This document shows positions 42,525-52,288 of a DNA stretch of 64,000 bases, piece by piece; position 1 is the first letter of the stretch, and each line of letters begins with the position of its first letter. The translations under genes and the position numbers were made by a program. The notes below the pieces were generated by a model that made no database searches, was not told the origin of the DNA, and saw only the letters and a program-made list of their open reading frames with translations. This DNA comes from Mucilaginibacter sp. OK283 (GTDB lineage: Bacteria > Bacteroidota > Bacteroidia > Sphingobacteriales > Sphingobacteriaceae): contig NZ_FODR01000015.1 of assembly GCF_900110415.1 (NCBI RefSeq), positions 1-64,000 of the forward strand. The letters are read 5' to 3'.

Positions 42525-44177
42525 ATGTTAAAAGGCGTTTGCAAATTCATTTCCATACCACTTATTTCGCTCTTATACATACCATTAGGCTGCAATCATA
42601 GTTCTAAATCCGGCCGGCAATCAAAAGCCGACTCGCTTAAACGAAAAGCTGTTAAAGAATGGAATAAAACCATCCCAGGCAATTTCAGCGATCAAACCGA
42701 TGCAACTTTTGATAGTACGCTGCTTGCCACTTTTGTTAAAACCCACCCTGCATTTGAGCCCTATGTTAAGGATATCAGCCTGTTTTATAGCAAGCGCAAG
42801 TTTGCTTACGCATGGTACAACAAAGGAAAGTTGATTGAACAGGCCGGTAACCTGGCAGACAGAGTAGGAAATTTACAAAATGAGGGTATTTACAAGGCCA
42901 CTCCCTACCCCAAAGTTTTAGACTCATTGATATTTGCGCCTAATAGCAAGTCATCAAAACCCAATATCGAAACAGAGTTAATGCTGACGGCCCAGTATTT
43001 TGCATTTTCAAAACTGGCCTTCCAGGGAATGAGCGATTCTACCAGTAAAGCGGTTAACTGGTTTTTGCCGCGCAAAAAAATCTCCTATAATGATTACCTG
43101 GATACTTTATTAAGGCAAAGCGGCAAAGCCGGCAGCACCTTATCAGAGCCTGTTTACAGGCAGTACGATTTATTAAAAAACTACCTCGCCAAATACCGGG
43201 CGTTAGACGCGAAAGAAAAATGGACAACGATACCATCAGCCAAAGGCGTAAAACCAGGCGACTCGTCGGCGGTTATCCCGCAGATAAGAACACGGCTTTT
43301 CAAATTGGGAGATTTTAAGGGCGACACCTTAGGCAATGTTTTTGACAATGAATTGCAACAGGCCATAAACCAGTTTCAACTAAGGCATGGCTTAACAGCC
43401 GATGGCCTGCCGGGGCCGGGGACACTTGCAGAGATGAACGTACCCTTAAAAAAACGCATCAGGCAGATTATTGTTAATATGGAGCGGTGCCGCTGGCTTC
43501 CGGTTAGTTTAAGTACCGATTACCTGGCTGTAAATATCCCCGAATTTAAATTGCACGTTTATCATGCCGATAGTTTGTTGTGGAGTTGTAATGTGGTTGT
43601 AGGCCAAAAGGTGCATCAAACAGTTATATTCTATGGCAAGATGCAATACGTGGTGTTTAGCCCGTACTGGAATGTACCCGAGAGTATTGTCCGAAACGAA
43701 GTTTTACCCGAAATGCGAAAGAACTCCAGTTATATCAGCAAGCACAACATGATCATTACGGGCAGCGAGAATGGTTTGCCGGTAATTAAACAAAAACCCG
43801 GCCCCGAAAACTCATTAGGGCTTGTGAAATTTTTGTTCCCGAATAGCTATAGTATTTATTTGCATGATACGCCCTCACGATCGTTATTTGGCGAATCGTC
43901 CAGGGCCTTTAGTCACGGTTGCATCCGCGTTGGCGAACCTGCAAAGCTTACCGCTTTTCTGTTGAAATATGATACTACCTGGACTGCTGACAGAATTTAC
44001 AAAGCGATGCATCTTGGCAAAGAACAAACTATAACACTTAAACAAAAAGTACCTGTGTTCATCGCCTATTTCACAGCTTTTACCGATAGAGATAACAAAC
44101 TCAACTTTCGCCAGGATATCTACGACAGGGATGAGCAGCTGGCTTCGATGATATTATCGGGAATCGGGAAATATTAG
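42525..44177 (+). CDS. L,D-transpeptidase (YcbB/LdtD-type) lipoprotein
   Basis: A 550-residue periplasmic enzyme that makes 3-3 cross-links in peptidoglycan or attaches proteins to it. A lipobox ends at C23 (YIPLGC). A scaffold domain follows, then a peptidoglycan-binding domain (FQLRHGLTADGLPGPGTLAEM) and the YkuD catalytic domain with HDTPSRSLFGE and SHGCIRVGEP, where C466 is the nucleophile. The layout and length match the large YcbB-like group. It is transcribed alone and ended by a strong terminator hairpin at 44273-44309. The promoter region is shared with the divergent cysteine-leader transcript. Confidence 0.95.
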   Translation: MLKGVCKFISIPLISLLYIPLGCNHSSKSGRQSKADSLKRKAVKEWNKTIPGNFSDQTDATFDSTLLATFVKTHPAFEPYVKDISLFYSKRKFAYAWYNKGKLIEQAGNLADRVGNLQNEGIYKATPYPKVLDSLIFAPNSKSSKPNIETELMLTAQYFAFSKLAFQGMSDSTSKAVNWFLPRKKISYNDYLDTLLRQSGKAGSTLSEPVYRQYDLLKNYLAKYRALDAKEKWTTIPSAKGVKPGDSSAVIPQIRTRLFKLGDFKGDTLGNVFDNELQQAINQFQLRHGLTADGLPGPGTLAEMNVPLKKRIRQIIVNMERCRWLPVSLSTDYLAVNIPEFKLHVYHADSLLWSCNVVVGQKVHQTVIFYGKMQYVVFSPYWNVPESIVRNEVLPEMRKNSSYISKHNMIITGSENGLPVIKQKPGPENSLGLVKFLFPNSYSIYLHDTPSRSLFGESSRAFSHGCIRVGEPAKLTAFLLKYDTTWTADRIYKAMHLGKEQTITLKQKVPVFIAYFTAFTDRDNKLNFRQDIYDRDEQLASMILSGIGKY

Positions 44178-44272
44178 CACCAACCAGTCAAATCATTTTT
44201 CGGGTATCCGACCGACACCTGCTGGTAAATGGCGGCGCAACAAATTAATAAAACCGCCTTGCATATCGTAAA

Positions 44273-44309
44273 AAAAATCCGCCTGGTAATCACGAGGGCG
44301 GATTTTTTT
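44273..44309. terminator. Bidirectional intrinsic terminator
   Basis: AAATCCGCC and GGCGGATTT form a 9-bp stem flanked by an A-run on the left and a T-run on the right. It sits between the convergent L,D-transpeptidase and a small hypothetical gene and can serve both. Confidence 0.92.
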
Positions 44310-44334
44310 AGTGGATGATATTTCAGTTCAATTA

Positions 44335-44646
44335 TCAAGAAGCTTTTGCCAGCTTGTAACCATGCTCGGCCATTAATGTGCGCTTCACGGTCGGGATGGC
44401 GGGTTCCTTGTATTTACCCTTAAGTTTTTTAAATATCTGGAAACTGAAAGCATCCTGCATTGGTAAATTCCATTTGGCAATGGACGCAGGGCGTAGTTGC
44501 AAACTATCAGTTGGCACCCTCAAGTTCATATGATTGATGTGTGTAAGGCCGGTAGTTTTGTCGGTATCATATATCACAAATGTATCAATCTTATTGCCGT
44601 CAGGATCGGTATAGATCACAGAATCATGTTCGTTAAAAGTTTTCAT
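44335..44646 (-). CDS. Hypothetical protein, 103 residues
   Basis: A small cytoplasmic protein beginning MKTFNEHDSVIYTDPDGNKI. I chose this ATG because the 13 residues upstream in frame (FFYCYRFISINY) do not look like a signal or a conserved start. The N-terminal half reads like a small beta fold (YTDPDGNKIDTFVIYD, HINHMNLRVP). The C-terminal half is basic. No family is recognised. It ends close to the shared bidirectional terminator. Confidence 0.65.
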   Translation of the reverse strand: MKTFNEHDSVIYTDPDGNKIDTFVIYDTDKTTGLTHINHMNLRVPTDSLQLRPASIAKWNLPMQDAFSFQIFKKLKGKYKEPAIPTVKRTLMAEHGYKLAKAS

Positions 44647-44837
44647 ATAGTTAATAGATATAAAACGATAACAATAAAAAAACACAAAGGTTTCATAACT
44701 ACAAATTAATCTAATAAATTAATAAGAAAAATAGCCAGGAGGAATTTTACGATATTTAACTAATTCGCCCTAAATACTGCCTGCAAAACTGTAGGGTGGA
44801 GAATTCTGCTATTTTTGTTTGAACCTAAAAAAAAATT

Positions 44838-45549
44838 ATGAAACGCACTTTTTCCCTGGCTTTATCCTTGTGTTTTGCTGTAAATCTGTATGGCCAGCAA
44901 AGCATACCCGATACGGCAAAAGAAGATTTTAAAGATGATTGGGCTGCCCTATCGCACTATAAAAAGAAAACCAGCAGTTAGGCGAACCTAAGCCCGGCGA
45001 AAAGCGCGTGGTGTTTTTAGGCAGTTCGATATTTGAGTTCTGGAAAGCAGAGTGCCCGAATTTTTTGCCGGTAGGCCATATCTCGACAGCGGTATTACCG
45101 GACAGATTTCGCCGCAGTTGTTAATCCGTTTCAGGCAGGATGTAATTGATTTAAAAGCCAAAGCGGTTATTATACTGGCAGGCAGCAACGATATTGCCGC
45201 GAACACCGGGCACGTGAGCAACCAAACTATCATGGATAATGTGCGTTCGATGGCCGAATTAGCTAAGCTGCATGGCATAAAAGTAATCCTTTGCCAATAC
45301 CTTCCGGTATTTGATTATCCATGGCGTAAGGGCCTTAAGCCGGCCGATAAGATTATCAGCTTAAATAAAGAAATTAAGGCCTATGCTGTTGCTAATAACT
45401 TTACCTTGCTCGACTACTTTTCGCCACTGGCCGACGAGCGCAACGGGCAAAAAGCCGAATTAACAACCGATGGTGTACACCCCAATGTGGCGGGTTATAA
45501 AATTATGGCAAAGGTTACCGAAGAAGCTATAGCCAAAGCATTAAAATAA
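44838..45549 (+). pseudogene. Frameshifted SGNH/GDSL-type hydrolase
   Basis: The gene starts at 44838 (MKRTFSLALSLCFAVNLYG, a signal peptide) but reaches a TAG near 44,980. Homology continues in another frame (ENQQLGEPKPGEKRVVFLGS then SIFEFWKAE) and then, after about 45,050, in the third frame (PEFFAGRPYLDSGITGQISP). Each shift is explained by loss of one base, the first in an A-run near 44,960. SGNH blocks are intact in pieces: block I FLGSSIFEFW, block III ILAGSNDIAAN and block V DGVHPN. It would have been a ~236-residue periplasmic esterase or lipase-like enzyme. It is either a recent pseudogene or contains base-call errors. Confidence 0.85.
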
Positions 45550-45662
45550 ACACTTGTTTTATAGCGGCTTGCAAATATAAACGGTTTTATGTAGCTTAGA
45601 ACAACCGGTTGTACTACCGGCAGTTTTAAATACATTACAGCTTACCCTTAAAACATCACATC

Positions 45663-46181
45663 ATGCCTAATCACCTGTCTCCACTCGGAATTTTCCACAC
45701 TGCTATCAGTATCCTTGCCGTACTTGTTGCCCTTTATGCTTTATTTCGCCAGGGGAAAATCGATCCTAAAAGCGGTCCCGGTAAATTATATATCCTGTTT
45801 ACTATTATCGGTTGCCTTACAGCCCTGCCTATCATGAAAACCGGGCACTTTACTGCGGGCCATGGTCTGGCTGTTATCGTTTTAGCAGCGTTGCCCTTGG
45901 GCATTTACGCCAAATCAATTAGCTTTTTAGGAAAATCGGCCGAATATGTACAGGTTTTCATCATGTCGCTCACCCTTTTTTTTTCTATGATACCGGCAAC
46001 TATCGAAACCTTAACCAGGTTACCCATCAGTCATCCGTTGGCCGCAGACCCTAATGATCCGGTAGCTAAAATGGGCTTGATGGCGCTTGTTGCCGTATTT
46101 GTAATCGGCGTTTTGTATCAGCTATTGAAGATCCGATCGAAACGAAAAGCAGCCGGAACGCCCGATGTTAACTTAAGCTGA
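45663..46181 (+). CDS. Hypothetical inner-membrane protein (four to five helices)
   Basis: A 172-residue hydrophobic protein. Predicted helices are near residues 10-28, 40-57, 65-85, 95-115 and 137-157, with a basic C-terminal tail (LLKIRSKRKAAG). A histidine-rich bend, MKTGHFTAGHGLA, lies between helices 2 and 3. I do not recognise a family. It stands alone on the plus strand, convergent with the small helix-hairpin-helix gene, whose stop lies 9 nt away. Confidence 0.7.
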   Translation: MPNHLSPLGIFHTAISILAVLVALYALFRQGKIDPKSGPGKLYILFTIIGCLTALPIMKTGHFTAGHGLAVIVLAALPLGIYAKSISFLGKSAEYVQVFIMSLTLFFSMIPATIETLTRLPISHPLAADPNDPVAKMGLMALVAVFVIGVLYQLLKIRSKRKAAGTPDVNLS

Positions 46182-46190
46182 TAGCGCAAT

Positions 46191-46403
46191 TTACGCTTGC
46201 CTAAACGCAATATTCCTTTCGGCCATTAATGCTTTAAGTATTTGAAGGCCTTTTTTGCCTGTACCATGTAGTTTCATAAAATCAGCTTCGTGCCAGGCCG
46301 ACAACTGGTTTATATCCGTTATTCCGGCCTTGGCTAAGGCGCGCCGTGCCGGGTTCGAAAGTTTATGCAATGGATTGTCGTTGTTATTGTCTTTCATCTT
46401 CAC
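46191..46403 (-). CDS. Small helix-hairpin-helix (RpoA-CTD-like) protein
   Basis: A 70-residue protein. The core, NPARRALAKAGITDINQLSA followed by LHGTGKKGLQILKALM, is a helix-hairpin-helix domain like the C-terminal domain of RNA polymerase alpha subunit or DNA-repair proteins. The GTGKKG loop would contact the DNA backbone. Such small proteins are common in Bacteroidota, often without known function. It is transcribed alone between two membrane protein genes on the other strand. Confidence 0.8.
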   Translation of the reverse strand: MKMKDNNNDNPLHKLSNPARRALAKAGITDINQLSAWHEADFMKLHGTGKKGLQILKALMAERNIAFRQA

Positions 46404-46511
46404 CAGGTTTATGATTCAAATTTAACACCTATATCCCTTTATCAAGCAGTACCGGTGCGACAAATTATCGGGCAGGTTGCGACTATCCGAAATTAATGCC
46501 CATATTGTAAC

Positions 46512-47120
46512 ATGAAAAAATACTACCTGTTAGTGTTCTTGTTTTTTGCCGGCTTAATAGGTGCGGGCATATACCCGCATGACTATTTCACCTGGATATT
46601 GGAAGTTTTTCCGGCAATTTTAGGTTTTATTGCCCTGGTTTTAACATTCAACAAATTCAGGTTCAGCTATTTTACCTACATTATGATACTGGCGCATTGC
46701 TATGTATTATTTATAGGAGGCCATTATACCTACGCGCTGGTGCCGTTGTTTGATTGGGTAAAGGAGGTTTTTCATCAGGTACGTAATAACTACGATAAAG
46801 TTGGCCATTTTACCCAGGGCTTTGTACCTGCCCTGATAACCCGCGAATTATTCATCAGGAAAAATATTATCCAAAAACGCGGCTGGCTGGCCGTACTGAC
46901 GGTTTGCGTTTGTACCACTATCAGTGTGTTATACGAATTTATAGAATGGTTTGTATCCCTGGCGTCAGGCTCATCCGGCGATTCATTTTTAGGTACGCAA
47001 GGCGATATCTGGGATACACAATCAGATATGTTGTTCGCCATGATAGGCGCAACCTGCATGGTTATATTTTTTGCAAAGTTACAGGATAGGCAAATAAGGG
47101 ATTTAGGGCCGGCGAAATAA
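46512..47120 (+). CDS. DUF2238 (YjdF-like) membrane protein
   Basis: A 202-residue integral membrane protein with about six helices. The conserved DUF2238 features are the HYTYALVPLFDWV segment, YDKVGHFTQGFVPALITRE, YEFIEWFVSLASGSSGDSFL and GTQGDIWDTQSDMLFAMIGA. The His and Asp residues in these blocks are membrane-embedded and could bind a metal or cofactor. The function of the family is unknown. It is followed by a small hydrophobic reading frame and the receiver protein gene on the opposite strand. Confidence 0.9.
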   Translation: MKKYYLLVFLFFAGLIGAGIYPHDYFTWILEVFPAILGFIALVLTFNKFRFSYFTYIMILAHCYVLFIGGHYTYALVPLFDWVKEVFHQVRNNYDKVGHFTQGFVPALITRELFIRKNIIQKRGWLAVLTVCVCTTISVLYEFIEWFVSLASGSSGDSFLGTQGDIWDTQSDMLFAMIGATCMVIFFAKLQDRQIRDLGPAK

Positions 47121-47144
47121 CGTCAGATACAGTTTATTTAATAT

Positions 47145-47201
47145 TTACAATTTGCCGATAACTGCCATCAACAGGGCCACCAGATACAGGCCGCTTAACA
47201 T
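47145..47201 (-). CDS. Possible 18-residue hydrophobic peptide
   Basis: The reading frame MLSGLYLVALLMAVIGKL begins about 40 nt after the receiver gene stop on the same strand. It is almost wholly hydrophobic with a basic end, like KdpF- or CydX-type membrane peptides. There is no clear ribosome-binding site. Coding status is unproven. Confidence 0.25.
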   Translation of the reverse strand: MLSGLYLVALLMAVIGKL

Positions 47202-47239
47202 TTTCCGGTTTACAAAACAAAAAAATAATTAACTATTAG

Positions 47240-47605
47240 TTAAGCTGCACGTTTCAAATAATGGTCAACCAGGCGGGTAAGATCTGCCAGTTCAAATGGT
47301 TTACTCAACCAGGCGTCGGCACCGCATGCCTTAGCAATATCGGCCAAATCAGGGTAACCGGAAATCAATATTACAGGTATATGATAGGTTAACGGATGTT
47401 TTTTGATAGCAACGCAAAGTTCGCTCCCAAAGCCATCTTTAAGCTTATAATCAACCAACACCATATCTGGCATGTGTAATATAACCCCTTTTATTGAGTT
47501 TTTATCCAACGAAGCAACGGTACGGTAGCCCTCGTCATGCAGGATCATCTGTATCGCGTCAGACAGATCTGCATCGTCTTCAACAACAAATATTTTTTTA
47601 CTCAT
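47240..47605 (-). CDS. Single-domain response regulator (CheY-like)
   Basis: A 121-residue receiver domain without an output domain. It has the acidic pocket VEDDADL near residues 8-14, phospho-acceptor Asp in MVLVDYKLKDG (about residue 52), the conserved Ser in VILISGYPD and Lys in AWLSKPFE. I chose the ATG at 47605 (MSKKIFVVEDD) because the eight residues upstream in frame do not belong to the fold. There is no kinase gene next to it, so its partner is elsewhere. It probably works by protein-protein contact. Confidence 0.93.
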   Translation of the reverse strand: MSKKIFVVEDDADLSDAIQMILHDEGYRTVASLDKNSIKGVILHMPDMVLVDYKLKDGFGSELCVAIKKHPLTYHIPVILISGYPDLADIAKACGADAWLSKPFELADLTRLVDHYLKRAA

Positions 47606-47819
47606 AGGTTTATTATAATAGATATACAAAGCTACATAAGTTAATTTACAACCATCAATTATAAATTAACAATTTTAAACCCAAAGCAACCAATGTGTTC
47701 ATTTTTTTACAATGTGGTTATCAGTTAACAGGTAATAAAAAAAATAACGATCAAACAAATCCAACGCTTTTTCCTTAAATAGCTGATAATTTAAGTTTTT
47801 GATAAGTATCTCATCCCCT

Positions 47820-49967
47820 ATGAAAATAACAACATACCCTGGTAAATCATTCCCACTTGGCGCAACATGGGATGGTAAGGGCGTAAACTTTACCCTATAC
47901 TCCGAGAACGCTACCGGCGTTGACCTTTGCTTGTTTCACAGCCCCGAAGATGAAGTAGAAACAGAAAGGATCCCGGTTACCGAATATTCCGAACTCATCT
48001 GGCATATCTATATTCCCGGTTTAAAACCCGGTCAGCTTTACGGTTACCGTGTAAGCGGCCCCTACGATCCCGAGAACGGCCATCGGTTTAACCCCAACAA
48101 GCTTTTGCTTGATCCTTACGCTAAAGCCATATCGGGTACCATTAACTGGGACGATTCTCTTTTTGGCTATCAGATAGGTAGCGATGAAAAAGATTTGAGT
48201 TTTAGTGAAACCGATAATGCGGCCTTTGTACCCAAATCGGTGGTTGTTGATCATAATTTTGATTGGGAGGGCGATGCAGCTCCTTGTATCGAGTACTTTA
48301 ACTCGGTGATATATGAAGCCCACGTTAAAGGTTTCACCAATATGCATCCCGATATTCCGAAAGAGATAAGGGGCACCTGTGCCGCCATCGGTCATCCGGT
48401 AACTATCAAATATTTAAAAGCGCTTGGCATAACCGCTATCGAACTGATGCCTATCCATCATTTTTTAAATGACAGGCACCTGGTTGAGATGGGCTTAACC
48501 AACTATTGGGGTTATAATACCATCGGCTTTTTTGCACCCGATGCCCGTTACTCATCAAGCGGTGTGCTCGGCGAGCAGGTAACCGAATTTAAAACCATGG
48601 TAAAAGAGCTGCATAAGGCAGGCATTGAAGTGATACTTGACGTAGTGTATAACCATACCGGAGAAGGCAGCGAGATGGGGCCTACCCTATCGTTCCGCGG
48701 CATTGATAATTGTTGTTACTATCGCCTGACCGAGGATAACCGGTATTATATGGATTATACAGGCACCGGGAACACGCTAAACGCCAATTTGCCCAACGTA
48801 TTACGCCTGATGATGGATAGCCTGCGTTACTGGATATTGGAAATGCATGTTGACGGTTTCCGGTTTGACCTCGCCGCTACGCTGGCGCGCGAACTGCACG
48901 AGGTAAACCGGCTAAGCGCTTTTTTTGATATTATTCACCAGGACCCCTGTATATCGCAGGTAAAATTGATTGCCGAACCGTGGGATATTGGCGAAGGCGG
49001 CTACCAGGTAGGCAAGTTTCCGCCGGGATGGGCCGAATGGAACGGCAAATATCGCGACAGCATCCGTGATTTCTGGAGCGGTACCGAAAGTTCATTGGCC
49101 GAGTTTGGCGACAGGATTACCGGCAGTTCCGATCTTTACAAATCATACCGCAGGCCAACAGCCAGCATCAATTTTGTAACCGCCCATGATGGCTTTACCC
49201 TGAACGACCTGGTAACCTACAACGAAAAACATAACGAAGCCAACGGAGAAGATAACAACGATGGCGAAAGCCACAACCGCTCCTGGAACTGCGGTGTTGA
49301 AGGTCCAACTAACGATGAAGCCATTAATGAATTGCGCGAAAAACAAAAACGAAATTTCCTAACAACCCTGTTCCTATCGCAAGGAGTACCGATGCTTGTT
49401 GCCGGCGATGAGATGAGCCGCACCCAAAATGGCAACAACAATACTTATTGCCAGGACAACGAATTATCCTGGATCAACTGGGACACAATGGATAAAGATC
49501 TGATGGGCTTTACGAGCAGGCTGATTAAATTGCGAAAAGAACATGCGGCATTTTCACGCAAGAACTGGTTTAAGGGCGAAGTAGAAAAAAAAAGCGGTGT
49601 AGCCGATATCGCCTGGTTTTTACCGGGTGGATCGGAAATGAGCGAAGATAACTGGAACCATGATTTTGCAAAATCAGTTGCTGTTTTTTTAAACGGATTA
49701 GGGTTACATAGCGTTAACGCTGAAGGTAATAAGATAATAGACGATAGCTTTTACATTATCTTTAACGCCCATAGTGAACCATTAAACTACAAACTGCCAA
49801 CTGCCGAATATGCGGCCAGCTGGGAGCTTTTGATTGACACAGATAAAAAAGCAAACGAGAAAGTAAAGGGAGTATTTAAAGCCGAAGAAACGATACAGGT
49901 TGAAGGGCGGTCGGTTGTACTGCTTCAGCATCAATTGATCCATAATGGCGAAACAAAACATAACTAA
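47820..49967 (+). CDS. glgX: Glycogen debranching enzyme GlgX (isoamylase type)
   Basis: A 715-residue GH13 enzyme that cleaves alpha-1,6 branches of glycogen. An N-terminal CBM48 domain (FPLGATWDGKGVNFTLYSEN) is followed by the catalytic barrel. Region I is DVVYNHTGEGS, region II FRFDLAA with nucleophile D350, region III IAEPWDIG with acid/base E386, and region IV NFVTAHDGFTLNDL. The ATG at 47820 gives a start typical of the family; an upstream TTG seven codons earlier is less likely. It is cytoplasmic. No other glycogen genes are nearby. Confidence 0.95.
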   Translation: MKITTYPGKSFPLGATWDGKGVNFTLYSENATGVDLCLFHSPEDEVETERIPVTEYSELIWHIYIPGLKPGQLYGYRVSGPYDPENGHRFNPNKLLLDPYAKAISGTINWDDSLFGYQIGSDEKDLSFSETDNAAFVPKSVVVDHNFDWEGDAAPCIEYFNSVIYEAHVKGFTNMHPDIPKEIRGTCAAIGHPVTIKYLKALGITAIELMPIHHFLNDRHLVEMGLTNYWGYNTIGFFAPDARYSSSGVLGEQVTEFKTMVKELHKAGIEVILDVVYNHTGEGSEMGPTLSFRGIDNCCYYRLTEDNRYYMDYTGTGNTLNANLPNVLRLMMDSLRYWILEMHVDGFRFDLAATLARELHEVNRLSAFFDIIHQDPCISQVKLIAEPWDIGEGGYQVGKFPPGWAEWNGKYRDSIRDFWSGTESSLAEFGDRITGSSDLYKSYRRPTASINFVTAHDGFTLNDLVTYNEKHNEANGEDNNDGESHNRSWNCGVEGPTNDEAINELREKQKRNFLTTLFLSQGVPMLVAGDEMSRTQNGNNNTYCQDNELSWINWDTMDKDLMGFTSRLIKLRKEHAAFSRKNWFKGEVEKKSGVADIAWFLPGGSEMSEDNWNHDFAKSVAVFLNGLGLHSVNAEGNKIIDDSFYIIFNAHSEPLNYKLPTAEYAASWELLIDTDKKANEKVKGVFKAEETIQVEGRSVVLLQHQLIHNGETKHN

Positions 49968-50376
49968 CAGAATATGATGCATTAATTTAATGACAAAGGG
50001 TTTTAAAACAAAAAGGGGGTGAATGAGAAATGCTAACTAAGTTTTACTAAAAAACACAATATTGATGTTAGTCATTTTTAGCCCTTTAATGCAAATCATT
50101 TAACAGTGTACAGAACGCCGGAGGGTAAGAGGCAAAAAGCCGGATGAAAAATAAATCTTCATCCGGCTAAATCACTCTAAAACAATCACCTCTTATTAAA
50201 TAGGAAGTTATAAACAATTAATAGATAGATGCTTTTACAAAGCCTATGAATTGAATGTTTAAACAAAGGTATCTATAATATACAGATTGTGTGGAGCAAC
50301 TGATTCATTTTTACGGGATACTGACATATATACTAACCGGTATTATACCAATCGGTACTTAACTTAACCTATAGTG
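49968..50376. other. Intergenic region between glgX and a tetR gene
   Basis: These 409 nt between two convergent genes hold a strong hairpin at 50138-50168 (separate entry) and otherwise AT-rich sequence without a convincing reading frame or RNA gene. Confidence 0.5.
50131..50168 (-). terminator. Intrinsic terminator of the TetR gene at 50377
   Basis: AGCCGGATGAA and TTCATCCGGCT form a perfect 11-bp stem. On the minus strand it is followed by TTTTTGCC, fitting a terminator about 200 nt downstream of the tetR stop codon. On the plus strand there is no T-run. Confidence 0.75.
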
Positions 50377-50997
50377 TTAGCAATACATCAAACCCTTAAT
50401 AAATATATCGGTAAGCAAAAGCTTCTTGGTCCTGATTTCTTCAAGGTGCTCCTTGCGGGGGAAACTTGTTTTCTTTTGAGATACGGCCCCTACCCTGATG
50501 CCATGCATGGCATCCAATAAAAGGTCTACCAATTCCTCTGGTTTTTCTATCGGGCTTATGCAGCCCTTTTCTATTTCGCTTTTAACGGCGTTGCCCAATA
50601 GTGCAAGCTCGGCTTTGTGCACCTGTTCAACAATTTCCCAGATGGTATCGGGCAAATTTTGCTCGTTAAGCCTAAAAAAATCAAAAAAGTTATAATTACT
50701 TACTATAAAATCGTGATGGGTGTTTATCTGAAACACAAAAGCTTCTTTAAGGCTGCCGAATGTATCAGCCTTTTCTTCCAGTTTTTTCAGGTAGTCTACA
50801 GCCAGTTTTCGCATTACGGCCATATATAGCTGGCTTTTATCCGGAAAGTAATAATATAGCAGTGCTTTTGACATTGAAAGGTCGCCGGCTATTTCATTCA
50901 TCGTGGTTTTTGAATAACCATAATGTAAAAAACGCTCGTACGATGCCTCTAATATCTTTTCCCTTTTTATATCCTGATGGTCGTGGGTTGTAGCCAT
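50377..50997 (-). CDS. TetR/AcrR-family transcriptional regulator
   Basis: A 206-residue regulator. The N-terminal helix-turn-helix is clear: KREKILEASYERFLHYGYSK, then TTMNEIAGDLSMSKALLYYYFPDKSQLY. The C-terminal ligand domain is poorly conserved, as is usual. It is divergent from the MscS-type channel gene, with a 172-nt gap that could hold an operator controlling both. I cannot name the ligand. The hairpin terminator at 50131-50168 lies downstream. Confidence 0.93.
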   Translation of the reverse strand: MATTHDHQDIKREKILEASYERFLHYGYSKTTMNEIAGDLSMSKALLYYYFPDKSQLYMAVMRKLAVDYLKKLEEKADTFGSLKEAFVFQINTHHDFIVSNYNFFDFFRLNEQNLPDTIWEIVEQVHKAELALLGNAVKSEIEKGCISPIEKPEELVDLLLDAMHGIRVGAVSQKKTSFPRKEHLEEIRTKKLLLTDIFIKGLMYC

Positions 50998-51169
50998 TGC
51001 CGTATCAATTATTAAATCCCAGTCAGCATAAAAACTAAATTCCTGACTTTTTAAACAAATCTATCAAAAAATCTATACATAACTGTACCAAGTCCCCTTT
51101 CATTACGTGTTGTTAAAACAATTTTACATTCGTAGTATTTATGAAAGTAATTAACTAACATTATTAAGC

Positions 51170-52288
51170 ATGAATATTGTTAACAGACTGCCCCCTGATC
51201 TGCTTGAATTTTCTAAACAAATCCCCGCCATCCTATGGAACCTTATTATAATGGTAACAGCTATCCTGATAGGTTTGCTCATAAAGGTTGCAGTTACACG
51301 ATTATTTAAAGTTTATGCAAAAAAAGAAGCTACGGATTATTCTTTCTTCAGATCTGTCATCGTAAACCTGGGTAAGGCCATAACCTACTTTATTCCTTTG
51401 TTCCTGTTCAACCTGTTTATCCCGCTAATGCGGATGGATAAAGCCTACCTTAGCCCGCTTGATAAAACAATTGAGATTTGCCTTACCATATCATTCGCGG
51501 GCATCCTGGTGCGCTCTATAAGCGTACTTGAAGATTATATTTACCACACTTACGACCTTAACAAAGCCGATAACCTGGTTGAGCGTAAAGTGCGTACACA
51601 AATACAGTTTATCCGCAAGTTTTTGGTGGTACTTATTGTGTTTGTAACCATCGCCATCATCCTGCTTAGCTTTGACAGCATGCGCAAAATTGGTACAGGT
51701 TTACTAACTGGTGTTGGTATAGGCGGTATTATTGTGGGCTTTGCGGCGCAAACCTCATTGGGTAACCTGCTGGCCGGTTTCCAGATAGCGTTTACCCAGC
51801 CTATCCGTATTGATGATGTGCTGGTTGTTGAAGGCGAATGGGGACGCGTGGAAGAGATTACCTTAACCTATGTAGTACTAAACATCTGGGACAAACGAAG
51901 ATTGATACTCCCCATCAATTACTTCATCACCAAGCCATTTCAAAACTGGACACGCACCTCATCCGAAATTTTGGGTACCGTGTTTTTGTATGTGGATTAT
52001 ACCATTCCGCTGGATGCTATCCGTACGGAGTTTGAGCGGCTGATTAATTTAAGCCCGCTGTGGGATAAAAAAGTGCAGGTGGTACAGGTAACGGATACCA
52101 AAGAAAACAACATTGAGGTACGGGTACTCATGAGCGCCCGCAACTCATCAGAAGCGTTTGACCTGCGCTGCTACGTCCGCGAAAACCTGGTTGGCTTTAT
52201 CCAGCAAAACTACCCTGGCAGCTTGCCAAGAATCAGGAACGAGGTTAGTAACCTTGAAAAATATTTGCAGCATAAAGCCGAGGCTTAA
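51170..52288 (+). CDS. MscS-type mechanosensitive ion channel protein
   Basis: A 372-residue inner-membrane protein with four predicted helices (about residues 18-42, 64-86, 95-120, 145-165) before the pore helix. The pore and upper beta domain are typical: GVGIGGIIVGFAAQTSLGNL then LAGFQIAFTQPIRIDDVLVV, with the following WGRVEEITLTYVVL. It releases solutes on hypo-osmotic shock. Its last 4 nt overlap the end of the convergent DUF4126 gene, so the two stop codons interlock. The upstream gap is shared with the divergent TetR gene. Confidence 0.94.
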   Translation: MNIVNRLPPDLLEFSKQIPAILWNLIIMVTAILIGLLIKVAVTRLFKVYAKKEATDYSFFRSVIVNLGKAITYFIPLFLFNLFIPLMRMDKAYLSPLDKTIEICLTISFAGILVRSISVLEDYIYHTYDLNKADNLVERKVRTQIQFIRKFLVVLIVFVTIAIILLSFDSMRKIGTGLLTGVGIGGIIVGFAAQTSLGNLLAGFQIAFTQPIRIDDVLVVEGEWGRVEEITLTYVVLNIWDKRRLILPINYFITKPFQNWTRTSSEILGTVFLYVDYTIPLDAIRTEFERLINLSPLWDKKVQVVQVTDTKENNIEVRVLMSARNSSEAFDLRCYVRENLVGFIQQNYPGSLPRIRNEVSNLEKYLQHKAEA

